Origin: UTCFX2 sp963788305
GTDB lineage: Bacteria; Chloroflexota; Anaerolineae; Anaerolineales; UBA4823
Length of the DNA: 64,000 nucleotides
Assembly: GCA_963788305.1 (NCBI GenBank)
Contig: CAWBGK010000012.1
Location: forward strand, 90,214-154,213
Direction of reading: 5' to 3'
The translations under genes were made by a program, and so were the position numbers. The notes beneath the pieces were generated by a model. It had not been told where the DNA came from, ran no database searches, and saw only the letters and a program-made list of their open reading frames with translations. How positions within the stretch are numbered: the stretch's first letter is position 1; every line of letters starts with the position of its first letter. Below are positions 8,273 to 18,091 of this stretch, one piece after another.

Positions 8273-10070
8273 GTGAAACTCCAAACTGCTCTTGTCATCT
8301 CGCTCCTTGGCGGGTGGATGCTTTCAGGTTGCATACCTTTGGGGGGCGTTGGAAAATCTGGAGCTGCACGTCCAGCAGAGGCGGAACCCACATTACCGCC
8401 TGCAACTCCCAACATGATGTATTCTGAGGCTGTCTCAACTAAGCCAGCAGCACCAGAGGTCTTAGAGTCGAACATTCCCTTTACACCACTAGCTCAAAAG
8501 GCTGAGGATTGCGCCTATGGGGGCGATTTCAAAGCGATTGAGGCATTGGATCCATTAACGGTCAGGTTTACACTCTGCGGTCCGGACCCAGCTTTTTTGA
8601 GTAAAATCGCCTTCCCAGCATTTGGGATCGTCCCTGGTGCATGGCTTGACCTTACAGGAGGCGGGGGGAAGGGCAGCCTGCTGCTTACGCAGCCGATAGG
8701 AACCGGACCGTACCGGTTCACCAGCTGGATGCCGGGCGAAGAAATGAATTTTTCCGCTTATTCGGAATATTGGGGAAGATCGAAGGCTTTGATCCCGAAC
8801 CTGGTTTTCCGTTGGGAACTTGACAATTCTCTACGCCTTTTGCAGCTTCAAACGGGTTTAGCACAGGGGATTGATAATCCCAATCCGCTGGATTATTCAA
8901 CGATTCAGGATGATCCAGATTTGGTTTGGCTCAGCCGCCCACCGCTCAGCACAGCATACGCCGGGATGAACAACACCTATTCGCCGTTTGACAACCAGTT
9001 TGTCCGGCAAGCCATCACGCTGGGTCTTGATCGAAAGGCGATCCTCGAGGCGAATTTCCAGGTGGATTATCAACTGGCCAATTACTTCACCCCATGTGTA
9101 ATCCCGAACGGCTGTGTGGGTGAGCCCTGGTATGGTTATGATCCGGAAAAGGCCAGGATCCTGCTCGCAGATGCTGGTTATCCAAATGGATTTGAGAACT
9201 CAGATATCCTATCGCGATGTCGTTCGAGGATACCTGCCGCATCCAAAAATTGTGGCGGAAGCGATCCAGCAACAGCTAAAAACAAATCTGAATATTACTG
9301 CCCGCCTCATCCCGATTAATTCAGATGATTTCACTCAGGCGGTTGATGAAGGCCTACTACCAGGACTGTTTTTATTAGGATGGGGTGCAGATTACCCGGA
9401 TGCCTCGAATTTCCTGGATACACACTTTGGCGCCCAGACATCCAAGATGTTTGGGAACCCTTATCTGAAAATCATCGCACCACTGAATCAAGCATTCCTG
9501 CAGGCAGGAGATGAGGCAAGACGACCGTATTACGAGAACGCAAACAATGCAATATTGGAACAGGTTCCATTGATTCCATTGGTACATGGAGCCTGGGTGT
9601 TCCCGGAAGGGCTTGCCGCGGTCTTCAACAGGGCGATCACGGGGGCACATGCCAATCCTTTTGGATTTGAGCGTTTTGAGGAGATGTCCGTCGATGGCGC
9701 GGAATCAATGACCTGGATGCAGAGTCATGAACCCCTTTCGCTTTATTGTGCAGACGAGTCCGATGTCGATACATTCCGCGCCTGCTCACAAGTAATTGAG
9801 ACGCTCTACCGTTTTACTGGAGAAGGTGCAATCCCAGAACCGGCTCTTGCCGAAAGTTGTGAACCGAATAGCGACTTAACGGTTTGGACTTGCAGGCTGC
9901 GTGCCGATGTCAGGTTTCACGACCAGTCTATCCTTATTGCGAATGACGTTGTCAAGTCCTTCCAGGTGCAGTGGGATGCTGCCAATCCGCTTCATAAAGG
10001 ACGCAGCGGTGAGTTTGCCTATTTCAAGAGTTTTTGGGGAGAGTTCCTTAACTCAGGCACTTCGCAGTAA
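8273..10070 (+). CDS. Second family-5 substrate-binding lipoprotein, circularly permuted, one frame change
   Basis: Begins with GTG three bases after the oppF stop; signal peptide with lipobox LSGC (Cys20). The frame changes by one base near 9205-9212: GYPNGFENSD in the first frame is followed by ISYRDVVRGYLPHP in the second, a normal family-5 continuation. Segment order is unusual. The mature protein starts at the segment AIEALDPLTVRFTL, which in the first binding protein of this operon (2003-3811) is about residue 195. The segment that should come before it (PALAESCEPNSDLTVWTC, then FHDQSILIANDVV, ending YFKSFWGEFLN) is at the C-terminus. It is therefore a circular permutant. It is probably functional, with the frame change being a sequence error. 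Last gene of the transporter operon. Confidence 0.78.
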
Positions 10071-10157
10071 ACGCATTCCAGAAGCAGATACCTTTGACAT
10101 TCTGAGCCGCCCGGAATACAATGGAGGCGGAGTAAGCTCTCGACCACTGGAGGATTC

Positions 10158-11297
10158 ATGGGCGCCTGGCCTGGAAAGTATTTGATTGGCCTGACCGGGA
10201 ATATAGCGACTGGTAAGAGCGTGGTGCGCAAGATGATTGAGCACCTCGGCGCCTATGGTATCGATGCGGATTCACTTGCCAACCGGGTACTTGCAAAAGG
10301 AGCCCCTGGGTACCAACCCGTCGTCGATTTTTTTGGAAAATGGATTCTTGGGGTTGACGAACAGGTCGATCGAATGAAATTAGGTCGGTTGGTTTTTTCT
10401 GATCCTGATGCGCTTAAGCAATTAGAAAGTATGATTCATCCGCATGTGATCAAGGCAATCGATATCTTAGTTCGAAGGTCCGCTCAGCAAGTGGTGGTTA
10501 TTGAAGCGATCAAGCTGATTGAATCTGGCCTTTCGGAGACCTGCGATACAGTTTGGGTGACTGCCGCTCCTGCGGACAAGCAATTAACTCGGTTAACCCA
10601 AAAACGCGGGATGAGCGAGGAATTGGCGATGGGACGAATAATTGCCCAATCCGCCCAGGAGCTGAAAATCCAGCGGGCTGATGTCGTAATCGAAAACACA
10701 GGTTCCTTTGAAGAAACCTGGAACCAGGTCATGTCGGCATGGGAGCGATGCGTACCCAGGGTGGAAGGTGTTGCCAAATCAAAAAAGATAGAAAAAAGCT
10801 ATCCCGGTGAGTTGATCGTCGAACGTGGACGGCCGCGGGATGCGGACGAAATAGCTGCATTCATCAATGAGGGTAGCCATGGAAAACGAATTGAGCTGCG
10901 AGAAGACATCATGGCGGCTTTTGGAGAGAAGGCTTTCTTGCTTCTCAGGGAGAATGGGAAAATCCGCGGGCTGGTCGGTTGGAAAATTGAAAACCTTATC
11001 GTCCGAACAGATGAGATAATCATCGATAGCGGCTTGCATTTTGCCGATGCTCTGCGGTTACTGATGAACGAAGTAGAAGACGTCGCTCGCGAATTACAAT
11101 GCGAGATATCATTACTTTTTCTGGAAGCGGATCTTGTCGGTCAGGAAGCCGGGTTGATCTCGCAGGGATATCAACGCCGGACAGTTCAGAACCTGGGTGT
11201 TCAGGCCTGGGAGGAAGCCGCTCATGAATCCATGAGCGAAGGCTCGATTCTTCTGTTCAAGCAGTTGAGGAGAGATCGAGTGCTCCACCCGGTATAG
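10158..11297 (+). CDS. coaE: Dephospho-CoA kinase with a C-terminal GNAT-like domain
   Basis: Residues 1 to about 200 are dephospho-CoA kinase, the last step of coenzyme A synthesis (ATP-dependent 3'-phosphorylation). P-loop GLTGNIATGKS is at about residues 10-20, followed by DADSLANRVLAKG and RLVFSDPDALKQLESMIHP, all family-typical. CoaE proteins are normally about 200 residues; this one is 379. The extra part (about 215-379) reads like an N-acetyltransferase fold (RPRDADEIAAFI near its start, FLLLRENGKIRGLVGWKIE as the central strands). GGAGG precedes the ATG by six bases. The role of the second domain is unknown; it would draw acetyl-CoA from the pool made by the first. Confidence 0.85.
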   Translation: MGAWPGKYLIGLTGNIATGKSVVRKMIEHLGAYGIDADSLANRVLAKGAPGYQPVVDFFGKWILGVDEQVDRMKLGRLVFSDPDALKQLESMIHPHVIKAIDILVRRSAQQVVVIEAIKLIESGLSETCDTVWVTAAPADKQLTRLTQKRGMSEELAMGRIIAQSAQELKIQRADVVIENTGSFEETWNQVMSAWERCVPRVEGVAKSKKIEKSYPGELIVERGRPRDADEIAAFINEGSHGKRIELREDIMAAFGEKAFLLLRENGKIRGLVGWKIENLIVRTDEIIIDSGLHFADALRLLMNEVEDVARELQCEISLLFLEADLVGQEAGLISQGYQRRTVQNLGVQAWEEAAHESMSEGSILLFKQLRRDRVLHPV

Positions 11298-11313
11298 AAG
11301 TTAGGAAAAAGGG

Positions 11314-12198
11314 ATGGCAGATTTTTTCGATAATTTGGCTGCCAATTTAGCCTTCATATTCGAAAGGTTGAATCTGCTCAGCGCAGTAGATATCCTTCTG
11401 GTCGCGGCTGTCTTCTTTGCTGTATTTCTACTTTTACGCGGTACACAAGCTGTAGCGCTTTTGAGGGGGATCCTTTTCCTGGTTGTGCTTGTAGGGCTGC
11501 TGACTTCTTTGGAAGTCCTGCCAGCGTTTTCCTGGCTGATGAGAACAGCGCTGCCAGCTTTATTATTTGCAATACCAGTAATTTTTGCCCCTGAGATCAG
11601 GCATGCACTGGAGAAGCTTGGTCGGGCCGGGCCAAGCAGAGCGAATGGTGCGACTGCGACAAAGATGCAGGATGTGATCGGTGATATTGTGTCTGCGACG
11701 GTGCGACTTGCAGAGCGCCAGCATGGAGCGCTTATCGTGCTGGCGCGCAGTGACCGATTAGATGATTATATCCGGACAGGAGTGCGGCTGGACGCCCGGG
11801 TCACACCAGAACTTCTACTTCAGGTGTTCTATCCGAATACCCCATTACATGATGGCGCAGTGGTGATTGTTGGAGAGCGGCTTGTCGCAGCTGCCTGTGT
11901 GATGCCGCTTTCTGCAAGCGGCGTCCTGACGCCGACGCCGGATCGTCAGATGGGCTTGCGGCACAGAGCAGCTTTAGGGATTTCTGAAGCCAGTGATGCG
12001 GTTGCTGTGGTCGTTTCTGAAGAAACCGGCCAAATATCCGTAGTGCAGGGTGGGAAAATGATCCGACGACTTGATATGCAGCGTTTGGAGAATATCCTGC
12101 GAGCCTTCTTTAAGCCATCGGAACGCACAGGATTTATAAAAACACTGAGGCGGTCTTTCGCCGGTTTTATTTCTAAACAGGAGGAGGATCGATATTGA
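11314..12198 (+). CDS. cdaA: Diadenylate cyclase, CdaA type
   Basis: A membrane enzyme that makes cyclic di-AMP from two ATP. About three membrane segments (residues 25-95) precede a DAC (DisA_N) domain with the catalytic motif PLHDGAVVIVGERLVAA (about residues 185-200) and the second motif LRHRAALG (about residue 215), both intact. Length 294 is typical. Its stop overlaps the TTG start of the YbbR gene, the usual partner and regulator. AGGAAAAAGGG precedes the ATG. Confidence 0.92.
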   Translation: MADFFDNLAANLAFIFERLNLLSAVDILLVAAVFFAVFLLLRGTQAVALLRGILFLVVLVGLLTSLEVLPAFSWLMRTALPALLFAIPVIFAPEIRHALEKLGRAGPSRANGATATKMQDVIGDIVSATVRLAERQHGALIVLARSDRLDDYIRTGVRLDARVTPELLLQVFYPNTPLHDGAVVIVGERLVAAACVMPLSASGVLTPTPDRQMGLRHRAALGISEASDAVAVVVSEETGQISVVQGGKMIRRLDMQRLENILRAFFKPSERTGFIKTLRRSFAGFISKQEEDRY

Positions 12199-13523
12199 TC
12201 CAGAAAATCCTGCGATGGTTAGGGGAGCATTTGAGTACGTTGCTGCTGGCGTTCGTGCTGGCGGTTGCGGTTTGGATATCAGCAGTGGTTGCTGCAGATC
12301 CAAATGAGCAGCGAACGATGCGTCCGATCGATCTTCAAGTATTCGGGCAGTCGCCCACGCTCGTGATTGTGAATGAAATCCCTGACCAGGTTCGACTGAC
12401 CTTACGGGCGCCAAAGTCAATCTGGAGCAAATTGAGTGAGCATCCAGAGCTTGCAAAGTCCTGGGTTGATCTCACTGGCCTTGAGCCAGGGGATTACTCG
12501 GTGGAAGTGAAAACCCGGGTAGATGTCAGCCCGATTCAATTCGTCGGTGCAGATCCTCAGGCCGTTGATATCCGCCTGGAACCCCTGGTCAGGAAAGAAA
12601 TCCCGATCGACCTTGTCGTAACCGGGGAGCTTCCCTTGGGATATCAACGTGGAGATCCTGAGATTAATCCAAATTCAGTCACAATCTCCGGCCCAGAATC
12701 ATCGGTATCTCGTGTAGCCCAGGCTCGAATCAAGCTTAATATTTCAGGAGCGATTGAGACAATCAATCGATCGGAAACCGTTGAAATCCTTGATGCAGAC
12801 GGTGAATCAGTCTCTGGACTATCTGTATCCTCCAAAGAGATAGAAATCTTCCAACCGATCAGCCTGCTGGGCAGGTTTAAAAACGTAGCTGTAAAGATCG
12901 TGACCACCGGACAGGTCGCGAATGGTTATCGATTAACAAATATCAGCGTATCACCGCCCACTTTCACAGTGTTCTCAGAGGATCCTGATCTGATTAATGA
13001 TACCCCGGGATTTGTCGAGACAATGCCAGTCGATCTGGAGGGGCTGACCGAAGATGCAGCAATTTCGGTGGACCTTAACCTTCCGGAAGGTTTAACCACC
13101 GTCCGGGATCCGAATGTGCTTGTTCAGGTCAGCCTGGCAGAAATTGAAGGCAGCTTAACGCTGACCTTACCGGTGGAGATCGTGAATCTTACTCCTGAAT
13201 TGGGGGCGACGATTTCGCCGGAAACCGTCGATGTAATTATTGCTGGGCCATTATTCGTGTTAGAGCAGCTATCACCGGATAATTTTCAGGCAGTTATCGA
13301 TGTCAGCGGATTGCCGCCGGGCATCTATCAACGTGAGGTTGTCGTCGAAAAATTGCCAGACCAGGTGAGGATTCAGACCACAATACCGGAAACGGTAGAA
13401 GTAACTATTGTGATCGCGCCGCCAGTCAGCGTGACACCGGTAGTTTCAACGACTGCAACCCCATTAGCCATCGATCGAACTGCAACCATCACGCCCAAGC
13501 CGAGTGCTACACCGAAACCTTAA
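12195..13523 (+). CDS. cdaR: YbbR-like protein, CdaA regulator
   Basis: A 442-residue protein with one N-terminal membrane anchor (LSTLLLAFVLAVAVWISAVV) and a mostly beta extracytoplasmic part made of repeated YbbR domains, recognisable from recurring phrases such as VRLTLRAPKSIWSKL and VTISGPESSVSRVAQA. The tail (about 410-442) is a disordered Thr/Pro stretch. Start is TTG, overlapping the cdaA stop by four bases. In Firmicutes the partner CdaR tunes CdaA activity; the overlap suggests the same here. The glmM gene that often follows is absent. Confidence 0.88.
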   Translation: MIQKILRWLGEHLSTLLLAFVLAVAVWISAVVAADPNEQRTMRPIDLQVFGQSPTLVIVNEIPDQVRLTLRAPKSIWSKLSEHPELAKSWVDLTGLEPGDYSVEVKTRVDVSPIQFVGADPQAVDIRLEPLVRKEIPIDLVVTGELPLGYQRGDPEINPNSVTISGPESSVSRVAQARIKLNISGAIETINRSETVEILDADGESVSGLSVSSKEIEIFQPISLLGRFKNVAVKIVTTGQVANGYRLTNISVSPPTFTVFSEDPDLINDTPGFVETMPVDLEGLTEDAAISVDLNLPEGLTTVRDPNVLVQVSLAEIEGSLTLTLPVEIVNLTPELGATISPETVDVIIAGPLFVLEQLSPDNFQAVIDVSGLPPGIYQREVVVEKLPDQVRIQTTIPETVEVTIVIAPPVSVTPVVSTTATPLAIDRTATITPKPSATPKP

Positions 13524-13532
13524 GGATAAACT

Positions 13533-14907
13533 ATGCGAAAACCTGTCGTCGCCCTGGTCGGGCGTCCAAATGTAGGTAAAAGCACGCTCTTTAATCGGCT
13601 TGCAGGTGAGCGGCTCGCGGTCGTTGATGATGTACCCGGGACTACGCGCGATCGATTGGTAGCGGAAGCGGATTGGAATGGTGTTTTCTTCGATATCGTC
13701 GATACGGGGGGAATTGACCCGGTTCCTGGAAGCGCCGGAAAACAACCTCTTTCGATAGGGTCTGCGGATTTTATCGATGCGATCCGGTCTCAGGCTGAGC
13801 TGGCGATCCAGGAAGCAGATGCTGTCTTGTTTCTTACGGACGCTGAGACCGGAGTTACCCCTGCAGATCAGGAAGTGGCTCAGATCTTGCGCCGTTTTCA
13901 GCGCGAACTTAATGGAAAGCCCTGGCCGCCTGTGCTGTTAGTTGTCAACAAAGCAGACAGTCAGACTCGGCGAGACATGGCCCTCCAGTTTTACGAGCTG
14001 GGAATGGGCGAACCGATACCGATCTCGGCGTTTCATGGGACCGGAACCGGCGACATGCTGGATGAGCTGGTGGCTCATCTTCCAGAAAGCGAAGAACAGG
14101 AAGAAACCGAAAGTGTAAAAATTGCGATCGTTGGTAAGCCAAATTCAGGGAAATCCAGCCTGCTGAATCGCCTGTTCGGTCAGGAGCGGGCGATTGTGAG
14201 TCCAATTCCCGGTACAACTCGTGACGCAGTGGACACAATCATGGAATATCAGGGCGTTCCCATCACTTTAATTGATACGGCTGGAATTCGTCGGCGCGGA
14301 AAGATTGAACCTGGTGTCGAAAAGTACAGTGTGCTGCGCTCCCTGCAGGCGATTGAAAGAGCAGATGTTTCACTGTTAATGGTGGATGCTCAGAGTGGAA
14401 TCACATCTCAGGATACGCATATCGCGGGTTTCATTCTGGATGCATGGAAAAGTGCTGTGGTCCTTGTCAATAAATGGGACCTTATCGAGAAAGATTCCTT
14501 CACAATGGACGAATATTCGCTGCGTGTCAAGCAGGAGCTGAATTTTATGGATTACGTTCCTGTCCTTTTTATTTCAGCGAAAACCGGACAGCGAATTGAT
14601 AAAGTGCTTCCATTGGCGCTTCAGGTCCAGGAGGAGCGACTTGTCAGAACTCTCTACTTCTCAGCTGAACCAGATCATCCACAAAGCCCAGGATGCTCAC
14701 CCGGCACCTTCTTCAGGTGGGAAACAGTTCAAGATGTACTATGGTACGCAGGTTCGCAGCGATCCACCGACATTCTTGATCTACGTGAATGATCCAAAAC
14801 TTGCACATTTTAGCTACATTCGCTACATCGAAAACCAACTTCGTAAAGAATATCCTTTCCTGGGTACACCAATCCGGCTTGTTTTTCGTCCGAGGAGATC
14901 TTCTTGA
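13533..14907 (+). CDS. der: Ribosome-assembly GTPase Der (EngA), one frame change near the 3' end
   Basis: An essential GTPase with two G domains that acts in 50S subunit assembly. First G domain: GRPNVGKSTLFNRL at residue 9, DTGGI, NKAD. Second: GKPNSGKSSLLNRLFG about residue 205, DTAGIRRRG, NKWDLIE. The KH-like C-terminal domain is in another frame: after LQVQEERLV the reading moves by one base at about 14635-14650 to STSQLNQIIHKAQDAHPAP and ends at 14907 with PIRLVFRPRRSS. Because Der is essential, this is most likely a sequence error. AAGGA lies upstream of the ATG. Confidence 0.9.
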
Positions 14908-14985
14908 TAAAATTGTAATGAATGAAAGTACTCTCATCTGCAGACCTTGATAGTCAACCGGAGCAGTTTTATAATCTGCAATCGC

Positions 14986-15597
14986 ATGGAAAATGAGAAT
15001 CTAGAATCCTTAAATATTGAAGATACTCCTCCAGGTCAGGAGGAGCTGCCTCAAAAACGCGGCTCGAGCATCTGGCGTTTCTTGCTGGATGTTCTCGAGA
15101 CGATCGTTTTATCAGTATTATTGTTTTTGGTCATTAATACTGTATCGGCGCGAATTCGTGTAGACGGTTTCAGTATGGAACCCACACTTCGAAATGGCGA
15201 ATTTGTCATCGTAAATAAACTTGCATATAAATTGGGTGAACCCACAATTGGGGATATTATCGTTTTCCATTATCCTCGTGACCCTGAGCAAGAGTACATA
15301 AAGCGTGTGATCGGTCTTCCGGGTGATCATGTTCGGGTGATAAACGGTCAGGTGATGGTGAACGGGAACCTGATAGAGGAACCCTATATTGCCGCTCCGC
15401 CAAGATACGAGACTTCCTGGGAAGTCCCGCAAGACTCTTTTTTTGTCCTTGGCGACAACCGTAACAACTCATCCGATTCACATAATTGGGGACCTGTCCC
15501 TTCTGAGAATGTGATCGGAAAAGCTCTTTTAGTTTACTGGCCGCCGGATGAATGGGGGCTGATAAAACACCCGACTGCGGCAAGCGCCGCACCGTAA
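14986..15597 (+). CDS. lepB: Signal peptidase I
   Basis: The membrane serine protease that removes signal peptides from exported proteins. About 203 residues from the ATG at 14986. One membrane anchor (LDVLETIVLSVLLFLVIN), catalytic Ser63 in DGFSMEPTL and general-base Lys106 in EYIKRVIGLPGD, plus the conserved GDNRNNSSDSHNWG. No strong ribosome site is seen; an in-frame TTG at 14947 is possible but adds residues unlike the family. Confidence 0.9.
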   Translation: MENENLESLNIEDTPPGQEELPQKRGSSIWRFLLDVLETIVLSVLLFLVINTVSARIRVDGFSMEPTLRNGEFVIVNKLAYKLGEPTIGDIIVFHYPRDPEQEYIKRVIGLPGDHVRVINGQVMVNGNLIEEPYIAAPPRYETSWEVPQDSFFVLGDNRNNSSDSHNWGPVPSENVIGKALLVYWPPDEWGLIKHPTAASAAP

Positions 15598-15606
15598 AGG
15601 ATTGTC

Positions 15607-16374
15607 ATGAATCGTATGGACGAATTATTAGCGAAGGCCGAAGCCTTCAGTAAAGAGCTTCCAGCAGCGCCTCCAAGTCTGCTCCTGCCGCAGGGTAAGC
15701 AGATTGCTGCCTGGATTGATCACACACAGCTCAAGCCCGAGGCAATCGCGGACTCGATCAAGAAGCTGTGTAACGAGGCGCGCGAGCATGGTTTTGCGAC
15801 CGTATGTGTGAATTCAGCAAACATCCCCCTGGCAGCGAGTTTGCTCGAAGGAAGCGGCGTCCTGGCATGTTCAACAGTGGGATTTCCGCTGGGTGCCATG
15901 CTCACTTCGGCGAAGGTATACGAGGCCAGTGTCAGCCTGGAGGAAGGCGCAGAAGAAATCGATATGGTTCTGAATGTTGGCGCATTAAAAGGCGGAAGCT
16001 ACGATTTGGTGCTGGCCGATATTCAGGATGTTGTCGAAGCGACCCACCGTCAAAAACGAATAATAAAGGTCATTTTAGAAACCGCACTGCTAACCCGCAA
16101 AGAGAAGATTATCGCTTGCTTGATCAGTAAACAAGCAGGGGCAGATTTTGTCAAGACATCGACTGGTTTTGTCTCGGGTGGGGCGACCGTGGAAGATATA
16201 GACCTGATGTTCAGAGTTGTGGGGAATGACATGCGAGTCAAAGCGTCGGGGGGCATCCGCGATCTCAAGACAGCCCAGGCGATGATCTGCGCTGGCGCTT
16301 CCCGCCTGGGAGTCAGCGCAGGTGTTCAGATTCTGAGGAATCAATCAAGGAAGCTGGAATCCACTGATGGATAA
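15607..16374 (+). CDS. deoC: Deoxyribose-phosphate aldolase
   Basis: Class I aldolase that splits 2-deoxyribose-5-phosphate into glyceraldehyde-3-phosphate and acetaldehyde in nucleoside salvage. 255 residues. DHTQLKP opens the barrel at about residue 39; the Schiff-base lysine is Lys183 in DFVKTSTGF; KASGGIRDL and GASRLGVSAG close it. AAAGGA is six bases before the ATG. It starts ten bases after lepB. Confidence 0.92.
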   Translation: MNRMDELLAKAEAFSKELPAAPPSLLLPQGKQIAAWIDHTQLKPEAIADSIKKLCNEAREHGFATVCVNSANIPLAASLLEGSGVLACSTVGFPLGAMLTSAKVYEASVSLEEGAEEIDMVLNVGALKGGSYDLVLADIQDVVEATHRQKRIIKVILETALLTRKEKIIACLISKQAGADFVKTSTGFVSGGATVEDIDLMFRVVGNDMRVKASGGIRDLKTAQAMICAGASRLGVSAGVQILRNQSRKLESTDG

Positions 16375-16657
16375 AGAAGAGACCAAGCAGAGTCCCCAAT
16401 TTTTCAACCTCTGCCTGGAATGCCAGACTGGGATTCTACGGAAGGAATATCTGACTTACTTTACTTGGTTGAACGATGAGCTGATCACAGTCCCGAATTT
16501 TCCAGCCTGGGTATGTGACGTATGCGGCCGAAGGGAATATGACAGCCGTGAGGTTTCCCGGCTAAATACGTTGCTGAGCTCAGAAGGCCGCCGTCCGGCA
16601 GCTAGGCGCGGGAGCCGCCGTTCTGGTCCTAACCGCATAGATCGTCCGCGGCCTTAG
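16367..16657 (+). CDS. YgiT/MqsA-type zinc-finger protein
   Basis: 96 residues with two CxxC-type pairs (CLEC near residue 17, CDVC near 47), as in the N-terminal zinc-binding domain of YgiT/MqsA proteins. It lacks a helix-turn-helix part and has instead an Arg-rich tail (RRPAARRGSRRSG). The start overlaps the deoC stop by eight bases, with AAGGAAG upstream. Whether it is an antitoxin-like regulator is unknown; no toxin gene is adjacent. Confidence 0.68.
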   Translation: MDKEETKQSPQFFNLCLECQTGILRKEYLTYFTWLNDELITVPNFPAWVCDVCGRREYDSREVSRLNTLLSSEGRRPAARRGSRRSGPNRIDRPRP

Positions 16658-17208
16658 GCGTCAGGTTTAATTAATCCCAGACGGAGCAAATAAGGTTTGG
16701 CCCAAAATAAAGCAACGATCGATTTGGAATCCTGAATTTTGCCTGACTCTGCCAGCAAGTAAGCTTCGCTGGCAGAGATTTTTATAACTTCCAGGATTTC
16801 ATCTTCATCGCAGGGCAGGGGGGATGGGAATAATTCTTGAGCCAGGAAGACGTGCATAAATTCGTTTGAATAACCCGGCGCCAGGTAAAAAGAGCCCAGC
16901 TCATCCATCTTTTTTGCACCCATCCCGATTTCTTCGCGCAGCTCGCGTCGGGCATTTTCCTGGGGATTTTCACCGGGCTCTGCGACGCCGGCTGGCAGCT
17001 CAAGTAAGAAGGTTCCGATCGGCTGGCGGTATTGTCGGATGAACCAAATCTGCCCCTCGTCATCCAGGGGCAGAATCGACACCGATCCGCGGTGATCGAC
17101 GACATCAATTTGTGCGATCTTCCCATCCGGAAGCTCGATGAAATCTTGACGGACCTGAAAAACTCGGCCGCGATAAACCGAAATGCTGTGCGATACCCTG
17201 ACCTCCAT
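16654..17208 (-). CDS. NUDIX hydrolase, ADP-ribose pyrophosphatase-like
   Basis: 184 residues. The complete Nudix box is visible: G in PAGVAEPGE, then RRELREEIGM (about residues 79-101), with an upstream FIRQYRQPIG motif that is typical of ADP-ribose pyrophosphatases (NudF-like). It probably hydrolyses ADP-ribose or a similar nucleoside diphosphate. AAGGA is five bases before the ATG. Its stop overlaps the convergent zinc-finger gene by four bases; it lies 14 bases after the LysM lipoprotein gene on the same strand. Confidence 0.86.
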   Translation of the reverse strand: MEVRVSHSISVYRGRVFQVRQDFIELPDGKIAQIDVVDHRGSVSILPLDDEGQIWFIRQYRQPIGTFLLELPAGVAEPGENPQENARRELREEIGMGAKKMDELGSFYLAPGYSNEFMHVFLAQELFPSPLPCDEDEILEVIKISASEAYLLAESGKIQDSKSIVALFWAKPYLLRLGLIKPDA

Positions 17209-17222
17209 GGCAATCCTTGAGG

Positions 17223-17900
17223 TTAAGGTATATTGAGGACCTGTCCTGAGCTCACTCCGGAATTCGGTTCCAGCCCATTGACATAAGCGATCATATCGGG
17301 ATCGACATCGCCAAAAACGCAGGCAATTGTGAAAAGCGTATCTCCTGGACGGACTGTGTAAGTTGCAGGGTGCGGTTGAAGAGATCGGTTACCCGGGAAG
17401 GCAGCTGCGTTCTGCGGTATTGTCAACTCCATCCCGGCGAAATAAACCGAATAGCTGTTCAAGCCATTGGCTTTAAGCAGTGCGCCAGGATCAACATCAA
17501 ACCGGCGGGCGATGCAGAACGGAAATTCTCCGGTTCGGAGCTTATAAGTAGCTGGACGGCCAGGTGTTGCTGTTGGAGCAATGATTGGCACAGGTGAAGG
17601 AGTGACTTCAAGCGGCGGTTCAATCACAGCCTCAGACGAGACAACCCCAGGTGTCAAGGATGTACCGGTTTCCAAAGAAGCTGGGACGCCAGTAGTCAAT
17701 CCCTGAGTTGCCAAAACGGTCTGGGTTGCGAACAGGTAAATTTGTTCCATCACATCTGTTGCACCTGCTGGTGGACCACCTGACCCATCCGTAGACGATT
17801 GAGTTTCATTTGTTGTGCCGGGGATCGGCCGCACACAACTGACCAGGCTGATGACCAGAAGCACCGCAACCAGTAATGCAATCGAGCGATAGGTTTTCAT
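17223..17900 (-). CDS. LysM-domain lipoprotein
   Basis: A secreted or cell-wall-binding lipoprotein of about 225 residues. I start at 17900 because AAGGAG lies eight bases upstream and the product begins MKTYRSIALLVAVLL with lipobox LVSC (Cys22). A Thr/Ser/Pro linker follows, then two LysM domains: YKLRTGEFPFCIARRFDVD (about residue 135) and YTVRPGDTLFTIACVFGDVD (about residue 180). Each contains a cysteine in the same place, which is a variant found in Chloroflexota. Upstream gene of a two-gene unit with the NUDIX hydrolase. Confidence 0.85.
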   Translation of the reverse strand: MKTYRSIALLVAVLLVISLVSCVRPIPGTTNETQSSTDGSGGPPAGATDVMEQIYLFATQTVLATQGLTTGVPASLETGTSLTPGVVSSEAVIEPPLEVTPSPVPIIAPTATPGRPATYKLRTGEFPFCIARRFDVDPGALLKANGLNSYSVYFAGMELTIPQNAAAFPGNRSLQPHPATYTVRPGDTLFTIACVFGDVDPDMIAYVNGLEPNSGVSSGQVLNIP

Positions 17901-18091
17901 TCCTGTCTCCTTGTGTCGATTGTGACCGCCCGGCTTGCCTGGACCGGTATTTCCGGGAGAAGCAGGCAAATCAGCGTTAGTATCGTACTTTGCAATGATA
18001 CTAGCATAAACCGGGATTCACGTCAAGTTATTTGCACTGATGATCTTAAGATGCAATAGACATACCAGCCTTCATGTTTCAAATCTATTGA

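Noticed and set aside
8273..9319. Reading the second binding protein as two genes
   Set aside because: The first frame loses family similarity after residue 310 and the second begins mid-domain; together they make one continuous protein.
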